Part shown: positions 16,506 through 24,763 of the stretch, piece after piece | How the letters are laid out: each line of letters begins with the position of its first letter | Position numbering within the stretch: position 1 is the first letter of the stretch | NCBI GenBank assembly: GCA_002422845.1 | Contig: DITM01000018.1 | Coordinates: 1 to 33,117, forward strand | Direction of reading: 5' to 3' | Source of the DNA: Candidatus Paracaedibacteraceae bacterium UBA6184 | GTDB lineage: Bacteria; Pseudomonadota; Alphaproteobacteria; UBA6184 | Length of the DNA stretch: 33,117 nt | Program-made: the position numbers and the translations under genes | Notes under the pieces: model-generated | What the model was told of the DNA's origin: nothing | Databases searched by the model: none | Seen by the model: the letters and a program-made list of their open reading frames with translations, nothing else

Positions 16506-18593
16506 ATGGAAAGGTTGTTTGCTGCATTAAATCCATCTACGCTCGTTCGTCGCGGGGATATTATCTTTACGTTTGCATTAATTGCTGTCTTGGTAATTTT
16601 AATATTACCCATGCCAACGTGGTTATTAGATATTTCTTTGGCCCTTTCAATAACACTTTCTATTATTATTCTAGTAACCGCGTTATTTATTGAGCAGCCC
16701 TTAGAATTTAACTCGTTTCCGATGGTGCTCTTGGTCGCTACTATCTTTCGATTATCTCTAAACGTTGCATCTACTCGACTCATCCTATCCAATGGTCACG
16801 AAGGTCCCGCCGCTGCAGGTCATATTATCTACGCCTTCGGTGGATTTATCATGGGTGGAAACTTTGTAATTGGTCTTATTATTTTCTCTATTTTGCTGAT
16901 TATTAACTTTATGGTGATTACAAAAGGTTCTGGTCGTATCGCCGAAGTATCTGCTCGTTTCAGCTTAGATGCACTGCCTGGAAAACAAATGGCCATCGAT
17001 GCAGATTTAGCCGCGGGCGCACTTACAGATCAACAAGCCAAAGCTCGGCGCAAAATTGTTGAAGACGAATCTAATTTTTACGGAGCCATGGATGGTGCTG
17101 CAAAATTCGTACGCGGAGATGCTGTTGCGGGATTGCTGATCACATTTATCAACATCATTGGTGGTATTTTAATCGGCGTTCTTCAAAAGGGTGTTTCTCT
17201 CTCGGACGCTGCTGCGTCCTATACCTTCTTAACTGTTGGAGATGGTCTGGTATCTCAAATTCCAGGCCTTATCATTTCTGTTGCTGCGGGTATGATTGTT
17301 TCAAAAGGAAGCACTCAAGGATCTGCTGACAAGGCCCTTTTCCAACAGCTGAGCGCTCATCCGACCGCCCTAGCAATTTGTAGTTTCTTGTTATTTGTCT
17401 TTTCATTAATTCCGGGAATTCCGTTCTTTCCATTTGCTATTATTGCATCTGCTGTCAGTGGCTTAGCTTGGTTCTCTTATGAAAAAACACTGGCAAAAGA
17501 AAAGGAATCTACCGAAAAAACAAAGGGGGCTGGATCAGCAACATCAGCGGCATCTCAAGGGCCCGGGAAGGAATCTATCGCTGGCATAGATATGGTGCGA
17601 ATTGAATTAAGTTATAACTTGTTGCCTTTATTAAATCGCAATGATGGTGTAAAAATTACAGATCAAATAAAAAATATTCGCGAACAGCTTGGCATTGAGT
17701 TAGGCTTTGTTTTACCAGCTGTGCGTATGCAAGATAATATGGATCTTGAGGACAACCATTATTCAATAAAAATTAAAGAAATTGAAGCGGGATCCGGCAA
17801 GGTCTGTCCGGATCAATATTTAGCAATGAGCCCAATGGGAGAGCTCATTCCATTCCCTGGAGAGGTAACAACAGAGCCCGCCTTTGGCTTGCCCGCAAAA
17901 TGGATTTCAAGTTCGCAAAAAGAAGCTGTCGAACACAAAGGCTTTACCGTTGTTGATCCTGCAACCGTTATAACAACGCACATGATCGAACTGGTAAAAG
18001 AAAATATTTCGGAACTGATGACATTTGCAGATGTTCAAAAACTGATTGAGGGACTCAACGAAAGCCATCGCAAGTTGGTCAACGATATGGTACCATCTCA
18101 GGTGTCGATGGGAACTATACAACGTATTTTGCAAAATTTATTAGATGAAAAAATATCCATTCGCGATTTGCCCACTATTTTAGAGGCCGTTTCCGAATCA
18201 GGCTTGGGGGCTAAAAGCATCACGGCTTTAACTGAGTTCGTAAGATCAAGGTTAGCGCGACAAATTACTCATTCCTTTGCACAAAACAATGTATTAAATG
18301 TAGTTATGCTATCATCTGAATGGGAAAGCGAATTTGCATCCAGCATTGTTGGAGATTATAACTCTGCACGAGAACTGGCCATGGCTCCGTCACAATTACA
18401 AAAGTTTATTAAAAAATCGAACGATTTACTCAGTCGATCAGATATTGCAATACATCATCCTGTAATTGTAACATCTTCAAATATTCGCCCATTTGTGCAG
18501 ACCGTTATTGATAAACTTGGCCCAAGAATCCCCGTCTTATCTCAAAACGAGATTCATCACAAGGTTTCCATAGAAACTCTTGGGGAAATTTAA
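16506..18593 (+). CDS. flhA: Flagellar export gate protein FlhA
   Basis: Predicted 695 aa. FlhA is the large export gate of the flagellar type III system. The N-terminal half is membrane-rich (residues ~18-330), with the FHIPEP-type region PMVLLVATIFRLSLNVASTRLIL and AEVSARFSLDALPGKQMAIDADL. A glycine/serine/alanine linker (~340-355) leads to a soluble C-terminal domain containing ELSYNLLPLL and the MVPSQVSMGTIQRILQNLL segment. It begins 5 nt after flbD stops, with GGAGAT upstream of the ATG. Confidence 0.97.
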   Translation: MERLFAALNPSTLVRRGDIIFTFALIAVLVILILPMPTWLLDISLALSITLSIIILVTALFIEQPLEFNSFPMVLLVATIFRLSLNVASTRLILSNGHEGPAAAGHIIYAFGGFIMGGNFVIGLIIFSILLIINFMVITKGSGRIAEVSARFSLDALPGKQMAIDADLAAGALTDQQAKARRKIVEDESNFYGAMDGAAKFVRGDAVAGLLITFINIIGGILIGVLQKGVSLSDAAASYTFLTVGDGLVSQIPGLIISVAAGMIVSKGSTQGSADKALFQQLSAHPTALAICSFLLFVFSLIPGIPFFPFAIIASAVSGLAWFSYEKTLAKEKESTEKTKGAGSATSAASQGPGKESIAGIDMVRIELSYNLLPLLNRNDGVKITDQIKNIREQLGIELGFVLPAVRMQDNMDLEDNHYSIKIKEIEAGSGKVCPDQYLAMSPMGELIPFPGEVTTEPAFGLPAKWISSSQKEAVEHKGFTVVDPATVITTHMIELVKENISELMTFADVQKLIEGLNESHRKLVNDMVPSQVSMGTIQRILQNLLDEKISIRDLPTILEAVSESGLGAKSITALTEFVRSRLARQITHSFAQNNVLNVVMLSSEWESEFASSIVGDYNSARELAMAPSQLQKFIKKSNDLLSRSDIAIHHPVIVTSSNIRPFVQTVIDKLGPRIPVLSQNEIHHKVSIETLGEI

Positions 18594-18608
18594 AAAGGTA
18601 TCGGCGCT

Positions 18609-19553
18609 ATGAAGCTACATAAATTTACTGCTACAACATTTACCCAAGCCATGAATCGAGTTCGAAAAGAACTTGGGGAAGATGCGATCATCGTGTCTAG
18701 CATTGAAGAGCTTGGTTTATTTCATATTACAGCTGCTATTGAAGCTGATTTTGATGTGTGTCGAAAATCATTTGATCGGATATATGAATCATTGGATGAA
18801 CATGGTCTTGGAGAACTAGCAAAAAAACAAATCAAAGATTTAATTCGAAGCCTAGAACACAAAATTCCGGAACCTTCTGAATGTTTAGCTGCATCACTAG
18901 ATCAAATCCTTAACTTTAATCCTTTTGATTTAGAGAATCTTCAAGATATTTCAGGCCTGTCAAAGCCTTGCCCCATAGCTTTAATTGGCCCGCCTGGCGC
19001 AGGTAAAACGGCCTGTATTGCAAAACTAGCAATTGAGGCAACCGTTCGGGATTTAAGCCCGATTGTAATTACGTTGGATGCTGAAAAAGCAGGGGCGATT
19101 GCTCAGTTAACATCTTTTACAAATGCCTTAGCTATTCCTTTTGAAAAAGCCGATACAAAAGAAGAGCTATCTGAACATCTTGTGAATCATACTGGTCTAG
19201 TGTTGTTAGACACTACCGGGTTAAATCCATATGATGACAATCAAATTTCTTTTGCAAAAGAAATGTTGTCTCATGCCGCCGCCATTATTGTGCTGGTAAT
19301 GCCCGCAGGCCTTGATATGCAAGAAGCACAAGATATGATTAAAGTATTTAAAACACTAGGTCCCTCATATTTAATCGTTACAAAAATTGATATGTGTCGC
19401 AGGTTTGGAAATGTCATGGGGCTTTCCCTACACTCGGGATTGCCTCTTTCATATTTTGGTCACAGCCCGCATATCTCTTCTCCACTGGTGCCGTTTACCC
19501 CAGCAGAACTAGCTCAAATGATTCAGTTTAAAAACTCTTTTCTTGTAAAGTAA
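18609..19553 (+). CDS. flhF: SRP-family flagellar GTPase FlhF-like
   Basis: Predicted 314 aa. The N-terminus (MKLHKFTATTFTQAMNRVRKELG) is FlhF-type. The NG domain has P-loop GPPGAGKT (127-134) and TKID (258-261), but the usual DTxRxGA is DAEKAGA (157-163) and the DTAGR switch is DTTGL (201-205), so the DTAGR arginine is missing. FlhF GTPase sets the pole/number of flagella with FlhG; flhG is not downstream. It follows flhA by 15 nt and ends the flagellar block. Assignment is by motif and position; a related SRP GTPase is unlikely because FtsY/Ffh would keep DTAGR. Confidence 0.85.
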   Translation: MKLHKFTATTFTQAMNRVRKELGEDAIIVSSIEELGLFHITAAIEADFDVCRKSFDRIYESLDEHGLGELAKKQIKDLIRSLEHKIPEPSECLAASLDQILNFNPFDLENLQDISGLSKPCPIALIGPPGAGKTACIAKLAIEATVRDLSPIVITLDAEKAGAIAQLTSFTNALAIPFEKADTKEELSEHLVNHTGLVLLDTTGLNPYDDNQISFAKEMLSHAAAIIVLVMPAGLDMQEAQDMIKVFKTLGPSYLIVTKIDMCRRFGNVMGLSLHSGLPLSYFGHSPHISSPLVPFTPAELAQMIQFKNSFLVK

Positions 19554-19571
19554 ATAAGGTTGTTTTACCCT

Positions 19572-19592
19572 CTCCTTAGTTATTACTAGGAG
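19572..19592 (+). promoter_or_regulatory. Hairpin containing the ribosome site of the VanX-like gene
   Basis: CTCC + TAGT (19572-19575, 19577-19580, one bulged T) pairs with ACTA + GGAG (19585-19592) around a TATT loop. The 3' arm is the AGGAG ribosome site 9 nt before ATG 19602. No T-run follows, so it is a weak terminator candidate; it could hide the ribosome site. Confidence 0.5.
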
Positions 19593-19601
19593 CGCTTTAT
19601 C

Positions 19602-20198
19602 ATGATACCCGATGGCTTTTGTTCTTTAGAAAAGATTCCTTTCGACATCCGCTATGCAACCCACAATAATTTTATCGGACGCCCAATTGCTGGATACACT
19701 ACAAATAAATGTATCGTATCAAACGCTGTGGCAAATGCTCTTCTGATAGCTCAAGAAAAAGCAATGATGGCGGGATATTCATTAATTGTATTTGAAGCGT
19801 ATCGCCCACTAAAAGCCTTGGAAGATATTGTACAGTGGTCTCTTAATACAGACATTCAAAACAAAGATCGTTTTTATCCAGACCTTGATAAAGACACTTT
19901 GTTTGAGCAAGGATATATTGCTCTGCGATCGACCCACACCAGAGGAGCCGCTATTGATGTAACGCTCATCGATCCAATCACAAGGGAAGAACTTGATATG
20001 GGCACCGAGTTTGATTTCTTTGGAACTGCGTCACATACGGCATCAGAAGATATTTCCGCATCAGCAAAAAGTAATCGACAACGCCTTCTGTCCATTATGG
20101 AATCGTCTGGTTTTGTAAATTATGATAAAGAATGGTGGCATTTTACGTTAAAAAATGAACCATTTCCCAACACTTACTTTGATTTTGATATTAATTAG
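19602..20198 (+). CDS. D-Ala-D-Ala dipeptidase, VanX/DdpX family
   Basis: Predicted 198 aa. VanX-type enzymes are zinc peptidases that cut D-Ala-D-Ala dipeptides; in bacteria without vancomycin genes they serve D-Ala salvage or wall turnover. Zinc ligands are visible: STHTRGAAID (110-119, His112 and Asp119) and EWWH (177-180, Glu177 catalytic and His180), and Arg68 in EAYRPLKAL matches the catalytic Arg. No signal peptide is seen, so it is probably cytoplasmic. It follows flhF by 48 nt and is convergent with tmk, sharing 4 bp at the ends. AGGAG lies 9 nt before the ATG but inside a hairpin. It has no clear link to flagella. Confidence 0.9.
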   Translation: MIPDGFCSLEKIPFDIRYATHNNFIGRPIAGYTTNKCIVSNAVANALLIAQEKAMMAGYSLIVFEAYRPLKALEDIVQWSLNTDIQNKDRFYPDLDKDTLFEQGYIALRSTHTRGAAIDVTLIDPITREELDMGTEFDFFGTASHTASEDISASAKSNRQRLLSIMESSGFVNYDKEWWHFTLKNEPFPNTYFDFDIN

Positions 20199-20836
20199 TT
20201 ATGCTGTTGCAACAAACTATTTATATATTTCATTGCTGCCTGGGTAAGATCGTTTTCAGATAGCGTACCATCTAATACGCAATATCGATCAGTGTGTTGC
20301 TGGGCTAATTCTAGGAAGGCACTCCTAACGGTTTCATGAAACTCATGTCCTTTTTGTTCAAAGCGAGTCTCGCTGATATTATGCTGACGCCTGTGTGCGC
20401 GATATAAACCGATATCTACAGGAACTTCCAACAAGAGGGTTAAATCGGGAAACACATCTTCGCAAACATCATGATGTAGCTTTTTAAGAAAATCTATATC
20501 AACACCCTGCACATATCCCTGATAAACAAGAGTTGAATCAACAAAACGATCACATATCACCCAAGTGCCGCTTTCCAAAGCCGGTAAAATACTGTGCGTT
20601 AGATGATGTCGTCTTGCTGCATTAAATAGCAGTGACTCTGTAATGGGATCAAATCGATCTTTATCTCCGGAAACTACCAATGATCGAATAGCCTCAGCTT
20701 CTTTTGTACCACCAGGCTCACGGGTTAGCATTACCCCAATGTCTTTAGCCTGCAAAAATGTTGTTAAGGTTTGAGCAAGGGTGCTTTTTCCTGCTCCTTC
20801 TCCGCCCTCAAGGGTAATAAACATACCCTTTTTCAT
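20195..20836 (-). CDS. tmk: Thymidylate kinase
   Basis: Predicted 213 aa. Tmk phosphorylates dTMP to dTDP. The P-loop EGGEGAGKST (10-19), DRFVDSTLVYQGYVQG (DRY/F dTMP-binding motif) and a lid region with RxxRRQ (RAHRRQHN) are present. The gene overlaps the preceding dacA-like gene by 4 bp (ATGA-type coupling at 20833-20836) and the convergent VanX-like stop by 4 bp. It works with ThyX in the window for dTTP supply. In many alphaproteobacteria holB follows; here the convergent gene takes that place. Confidence 0.96.
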   Translation of the reverse strand: MKKGMFITLEGGEGAGKSTLAQTLTTFLQAKDIGVMLTREPGGTKEAEAIRSLVVSGDKDRFDPITESLLFNAARRHHLTHSILPALESGTWVICDRFVDSTLVYQGYVQGVDIDFLKKLHHDVCEDVFPDLTLLLEVPVDIGLYRAHRRQHNISETRFEQKGHEFHETVRSAFLELAQQHTDRYCVLDGTLSENDLTQAAMKYINSLLQQHN

Positions 20837-21990
20837 TGTGCGTTTTTACCAAATAATAAGTACTGAATTATGATGGGAAGGCGCCTTAAGAATCCAGCCT
20901 TAGCTATCGTCGTTTGTGCATAAACAGGATAAATCATTTTAGTCTGTTGATCGGGCATGGTTAATACCAGCTCACCTATTTTATCACCGCACGCAACTGG
21001 GGGCTCTATTGGACCTTGAAATACTAATTCTGAGGTAAGACCCTGGACGCTTCCTTTCGGCAGGGTTAGTATCACATCGTTTTTTAGCCCAACTGGAACT
21101 TGCGGATGATCCGCCATCCATGTATCAAGCTTTGCGATTATTTGATCTTTCTGCAATGCGGTCACTTGATGGAATGTCGAATAAGCCCATCGCATTAATG
21201 ACTCGCTAACTCGATTGCGCTCTACCATAGTTTTGCAGCCATTAACGATGGAAAAAATTCGCTGCCCATTCACCAATGCCGATGTAATCACACCATATCC
21301 ACCACCTTGGGTATGACCCGTTTTAAGACCATCCGCACCCTCAAATGTTTTGTATAAACGATTTAAATTCTTATGAGTGCCTTTTCCATAGGTAAATTCT
21401 TGTTGTGAGAAAAAATGCTTATATTGGGAAAAATCAGCATATAAGCGCTTTGCAATTTTATACAAATCACGACAGGTTGAATAATGATTTTCGTTCGGCA
21501 AACCAGATGCATTCATAAAGTGAGAATCTTTGCAGCCAAACTCTGTAAGCTTTTGGTTCATTCTTGCCGCAAAAGCCTCTTCGCTGCCCGAAATATTTTC
21601 AGCAGCGCATACGCAGGCATCATTACCAGAGGCTACAAATATTCCTTGAATTAAATCTTCTACACTAACTGTCTTACCCTCGGGTAAGTACATTTTTGTT
21701 CCGTCTGTTTTAGACGCTTTACGGCTGATCGCAAACATTGTATTAAAAGAAATTTTACCCGATGCAATTTCTTCAAAAATAATATATGCCGTTAAAATTT
21801 TCGTCATTGATGATGGGTACATGCGCAAATCTGCTTCGTGTTCAAACAGAATAGTTTCTGTATCGCCATCAATCACCAAAAATTGACGACCTTCTATGTC
21901 CACTGCTGGCATTAATTTTGCACAAACGGGAAACGTTAATATCTGTAAGAACATTAATACGTGTAAAAACGTTAAGAATCTTAATAACAT
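20833..21990 (-). CDS. dacA: D-alanyl-D-alanine carboxypeptidase (class A PBP, DacA-like)
   Basis: Predicted 385 aa. The enzyme trims the terminal D-Ala of peptidoglycan side chains. Residues 1-24 are a signal peptide (LLRFLTFLHVLMFLQILTFPVCA). Catalytic motifs are SMTK (61-64), SGN (120-122) and KTG (222-224), and the C-terminal PBP5-like beta domain follows (VILTLPKGSVQGLTSEL), ending in a short basic stretch that may lie on the membrane. It is followed by tmk with a 4-bp overlap. Release of D-Ala here and hydrolysis of D-Ala-D-Ala by the VanX-like enzyme are related chemistry. A promoter with a palindrome lies upstream. Confidence 0.94.
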   Translation of the reverse strand: MLLRFLTFLHVLMFLQILTFPVCAKLMPAVDIEGRQFLVIDGDTETILFEHEADLRMYPSSMTKILTAYIIFEEIASGKISFNTMFAISRKASKTDGTKMYLPEGKTVSVEDLIQGIFVASGNDACVCAAENISGSEEAFAARMNQKLTEFGCKDSHFMNASGLPNENHYSTCRDLYKIAKRLYADFSQYKHFFSQQEFTYGKGTHKNLNRLYKTFEGADGLKTGHTQGGGYGVITSALVNGQRIFSIVNGCKTMVERNRVSESLMRWAYSTFHQVTALQKDQIIAKLDTWMADHPQVPVGLKNDVILTLPKGSVQGLTSELVFQGPIEPPVACGDKIGELVLTMPDQQTKMIYPVYAQTTIAKAGFLRRLPIIIQYLLFGKNAQ

Positions 21991-22022
21991 GAAATATCTG
22001 TAAATTTAATTGCTTAACCAGC

Positions 22023-22051
22023 ATAATAATGGATTTGCGAGCTAATCGCAA
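22023..22051 (-). promoter_or_regulatory. Promoter of dacA-tmk overlapping a palindrome
   Basis: Minus-strand TTGCGA (22046-22051), a 17-nt spacer and TATTAT (22023-22028). The -35 hexamer is one arm of a perfect inverted repeat TTGCGA-N5-TCGCAA (22035-22051), a candidate operator. Confidence 0.5.
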
Positions 22052-22111
22052 CTAAAGAGGATTGGAAACACAATAAAATGAAATGTTTTTATTCCACATA
22101 TAAGGTGGTAT

Positions 22112-22130
22112 ATGATATGTGATATGTCAT
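22112..22130 (+). promoter_or_regulatory. Candidate iron-responsive operator before feoA
   Basis: A 19-bp imperfect palindrome (ATGATAT-GTG-ATATGTCAT, with one extra G in the right arm), 21 nt before the feoA ATG. It overlaps a weak -10 (TATGAT at 22111-22116). Fur-type sites are 19-bp AT-rich palindromes, but the match is loose. Confidence 0.3.
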
Positions 22131-22151
22131 GCTTTTAAATATGCTTAATTT

Positions 22152-22355
22152 ATGTCGCTTTTAATAAATCATACTTATTGTATCACAAACATCTGCCCAG
22201 ATAAGGTCGATCGCTTTCACAATATGGGGCTTGGCATAAACACACTTATTAAGATTAAACATATCCAACCTTTAAATGGTCCTATTGTTGTTGAAACCCA
22301 AGGGCGACTCATTGCCCTTCGAAAAAGAGAAATAGAATGCCTCACTCTAAAATAA
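22152..22355 (+). CDS. feoA: Ferrous iron transport protein FeoA
   Basis: Predicted 67 aa, a typical small SH3-like cytoplasmic protein. MGLGINTLIKI and the VETQGRLIALRKREIECLTL ending match the FeoA consensus (..G..I.v....aLrr.ea..I.v). FeoA binds FeoB and aids Fe2+ uptake. It overlaps feoB by 19 bp, so the pair is probably coupled. There is no clear ribosome site upstream; the start is the first in-frame ATG. Confidence 0.85.
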   Translation: MSLLINHTYCITNICPDKVDRFHNMGLGINTLIKIKHIQPLNGPIVVETQGRLIALRKREIECLTLK

Positions 22356-24100
22356 AATGGATATTGATTGGGGCTCCGAACTCTGGAAAAACATCACTGT
22401 TTAACGAGCTAACCGGATCAGCTGGCGAGGTAATGAATTATCCTGGGTCAACAGCAAGCACACATCTCGCATCACTAAAAAAGAGCTCTTCATCAAATGT
22501 CATTGTCGTTGATACCCCTGGAATATACGGGATTAATGGAGGCTCCCCAGAAGAGTTGGATGTACGCACCCTATTGGATAAACATAAAGAAGCGCCTATC
22601 GTTTTTGTCGTAGACTGCCGCTTCGTTGAGCATCGCATACAACTATTATCTAAGCTTCGCAACGAAGGTTTTAAATGTGTGGCCTACTGTACACATGTTC
22701 AAGACAGCTCTGCCAACTTGCTTAGCCTACACGCAACACATGGCATTTCGTTTATTGATAGCGATCAACCTCTTGCACTCAAAACATTAATCTATGCGAT
22801 TGAAAATGTTGATCTACAGATGACCACACCACCTCAGATTACGAAGCCCAAAAAGCAACCATCTACTGGCCTTGATTTAGATCGATTGTTTTTACATCCT
22901 TGGCTAGGGTTTTTGTTTGCAATTGTTGCAATGATATTAATCTTTAGTGCCGTATTTTATATTGCACAACCTATCAGCGATACGATCGAATCTTTAATAG
23001 ATATATTAATAGGGGGGCTCCAGCAGCACCCAATCTCGATGCAGTACCCATTGTTAACGTCTCTAGTCTCGGGCGGTGTTCTTGGCCTGGAGGCCCTGTT
23101 GGTGTTTGCACCCCAAATATTCTTATTATTTGCGATCATTCTATTCATCCAAGAAAGTGGATATCTTGCCCGGGCAGCTGTAATCTTAGACCCAATACTG
23201 CAAAAGTTTGGGCTACATGGTAAATCGTTTGTATCCTTGTTGTCGGGCTTTAGCTGCGCCATTCCAGCCATCTTGCTAAGTCGCACGATTGAATCAAAAA
23301 AAGAACGTCTAATCACTATTTTAACAGTTCCTTTTATGGTGTGTTCTGCGCGGGTTCCCATGTATGCAATGTGCATATCATTTTTATTTCGAGATCATTC
23401 GCCGCTAGTTGCAGGACTATCGTTTGCTAGTTGTTACTTTATCAGCATATTCTTAGGGGTTGTTGCGGCGGGAATAATAAATAAATTCTTACCGACAAGT
23501 GCAGCTTCTTATTTTATGATGGAGCTACCTCCTTATAAGTGGCCGTCCATTCGGAGAATTACTCGATCTGCGGCCAATCGAGTATTTGTATTTTTTAAAA
23601 ATGCAGGTCCTACTATTTTAGGCCTAAGCTTAATAATTTGGGCAGCAACGACATTTCCGAATTATACAAATACAGATCGATCAGATCGCTTATCCCATAG
23701 CTATGCGGCAAAAGCTGGACAATGGATTGAGCCTATCTTTAAGCCAATGGGCGCCGATTGGAGAGTAGGAACAGCTCTATTAACCAGCTTTGCGGCACGA
23801 GAAGTCTTCGCATCTTCCATCACTCTCTTGCTAGGAAAAGATGTAACAGAAACAACTGGAGCCACCACCCTTGACTCCTTATGGAGCGCCAAGAAAAAAG
23901 ATGGAAATCCATTGTTCTCTTTTGCCGCAGTTGTCGCTCTTCTGGTATTTTTTATGGTTGCTTTACAGTGCAGCTCAACAACGGCAGTTACTGCCAAAGA
24001 AACTGGATCGTGGAAAATTGCATTTTCTCAGTTTATAATCATGAATGGATTGGCATATACTTTAGCTGTGATCACGTATCAAATATTATCAAGGATTTAA
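22337..24100 (+). CDS. feoB: Ferrous iron transporter FeoB, reduced form
   Basis: Predicted 587 aa, short for FeoB (usually ~600-770+). G domain (residues 1-160): G1 GAPNSGKT (12-19), G2 region NYPGSTAS, G3 DTPG (59-62); the G4 NxxD appears as HVQD (120-123), lacking the Asn. After residue ~160 only a ~20-residue Thr/Pro/Lys linker precedes LDRLFLHPWLGF (~180), so the helical GDI/S domain of other FeoB proteins is missing. The membrane part keeps the Gate signatures: SGFSCAIPAILLSRTIESKKERL with its Cys, and MVCSARVPMYAM. It probably transports Fe2+ into the cytoplasm but with altered nucleotide regulation. It overlaps feoA; an OMP gene follows 3 nt later. Confidence 0.92.
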   Translation: MPHSKIKWILIGAPNSGKTSLFNELTGSAGEVMNYPGSTASTHLASLKKSSSSNVIVVDTPGIYGINGGSPEELDVRTLLDKHKEAPIVFVVDCRFVEHRIQLLSKLRNEGFKCVAYCTHVQDSSANLLSLHATHGISFIDSDQPLALKTLIYAIENVDLQMTTPPQITKPKKQPSTGLDLDRLFLHPWLGFLFAIVAMILIFSAVFYIAQPISDTIESLIDILIGGLQQHPISMQYPLLTSLVSGGVLGLEALLVFAPQIFLLFAIILFIQESGYLARAAVILDPILQKFGLHGKSFVSLLSGFSCAIPAILLSRTIESKKERLITILTVPFMVCSARVPMYAMCISFLFRDHSPLVAGLSFASCYFISIFLGVVAAGIINKFLPTSAASYFMMELPPYKWPSIRRITRSAANRVFVFFKNAGPTILGLSLIIWAATTFPNYTNTDRSDRLSHSYAAKAGQWIEPIFKPMGADWRVGTALLTSFAAREVFASSITLLLGKDVTETTGATTLDSLWSAKKKDGNPLFSFAAVVALLVFFMVALQCSSTTAVTAKETGSWKIAFSQFIIMNGLAYTLAVITYQILSRI

Positions 24101-24103
24101 AAC

Positions 24104-24697
24104 ATGAAGTCTTTCTTTTTTGCTGTCGTTCTAATGTTATTACTACCCCCTATTAACGCTGGGAAATTTGATGGGGTTTCCTTGGGCGCAAGCATCGGTG
24201 GAAACATCGCCTCCCTCAAACAAAGATCTGTCACGGATGGATTTAAACAACTGGGCGCAAATGGAAAGCTTTACGCCGGAATTGGAAAAAGCTTTCTTGA
24301 TGTCATTTTTGTAGGAGTCGAAGCCTTCGGACGCTATAGTTTGTTCGTAAAATCCGAAGATGCTAACAAAGGTTCCGTCGATGCGGCTCCGCAATTTGGT
24401 GGATATTTAAAAACTGGAATTCGTCCAAGCGAAAATCTATTGCTATATGGCATATACGGCATTCAAACCAGTTCCGCAAAAATTAAAAATGCTGTTGAAA
24501 ATTTTTTTGAACCAACCGATGGAACTTGGTCTACGATTATAGGTGCTGGATTTGAATATGCGATTGGCGTTGGAGCAGCCGTGCGAGTCGAGGGAATATA
24601 CGAGCCCGATACATCTTTCAAAATTAAAGACATCCCAAATCTATCTTATGACGTTAACTTTTTTTCACTCAGTCTAGGAATTGTCGTCTATTTGTAA
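24104..24697 (+). CDS. Outer-membrane beta-barrel protein (OmpA/Opa-like size)
   Basis: Predicted 197 aa. The signal peptide is residues 1-20 (MKSFFFAVVLMLLLPPINAG), with a mature start GKFDGVSLGASIGG. The mature chain shows about eight alternating hydrophobic strands separated by polar loops (GKLYAGIGKSFLDVIFVGVEAFGRYSLF; NLLLYGIYGIQTSS; STIIGAGFEYAIG; AVRVEGIYEP; VNFFSLSLGIVVYL), consistent with an eight-stranded barrel of the OMP_b-brl type. The last strand ends in Leu rather than Phe. It starts 3 nt after the feoB stop, so it is very probably cotranscribed with feoAB, suggesting a role in iron-related outer-membrane passage or just a shared promoter. No specific porin family is recognised. 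Confidence 0.75.
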   Translation: MKSFFFAVVLMLLLPPINAGKFDGVSLGASIGGNIASLKQRSVTDGFKQLGANGKLYAGIGKSFLDVIFVGVEAFGRYSLFVKSEDANKGSVDAAPQFGGYLKTGIRPSENLLLYGIYGIQTSSAKIKNAVENFFEPTDGTWSTIIGAGFEYAIGVGAAVRVEGIYEPDTSFKIKDIPNLSYDVNFFSLSLGIVVYL

Positions 24698-24702
24698 AGC
24701 TG

Positions 24703-24731
24703 TTGACAATTTTGTTTTATATCCCTATATA
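24703..24731 (+). promoter_or_regulatory. Strong sigma70-type promoter of the HicA-like secreted gene
   Basis: A perfect TTGACA (24703-24708), a 17-nt spacer and TATATA (24726-24731), 32 nt before ATG 24764. TATAAG at 24728-24733 is an alternative -10. AGGA lies about 10 nt before the ATG. Confidence 0.7.
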
Positions 24732-24763
24732 AGTTACGCACAACACACAAGGAAGCATCACGG

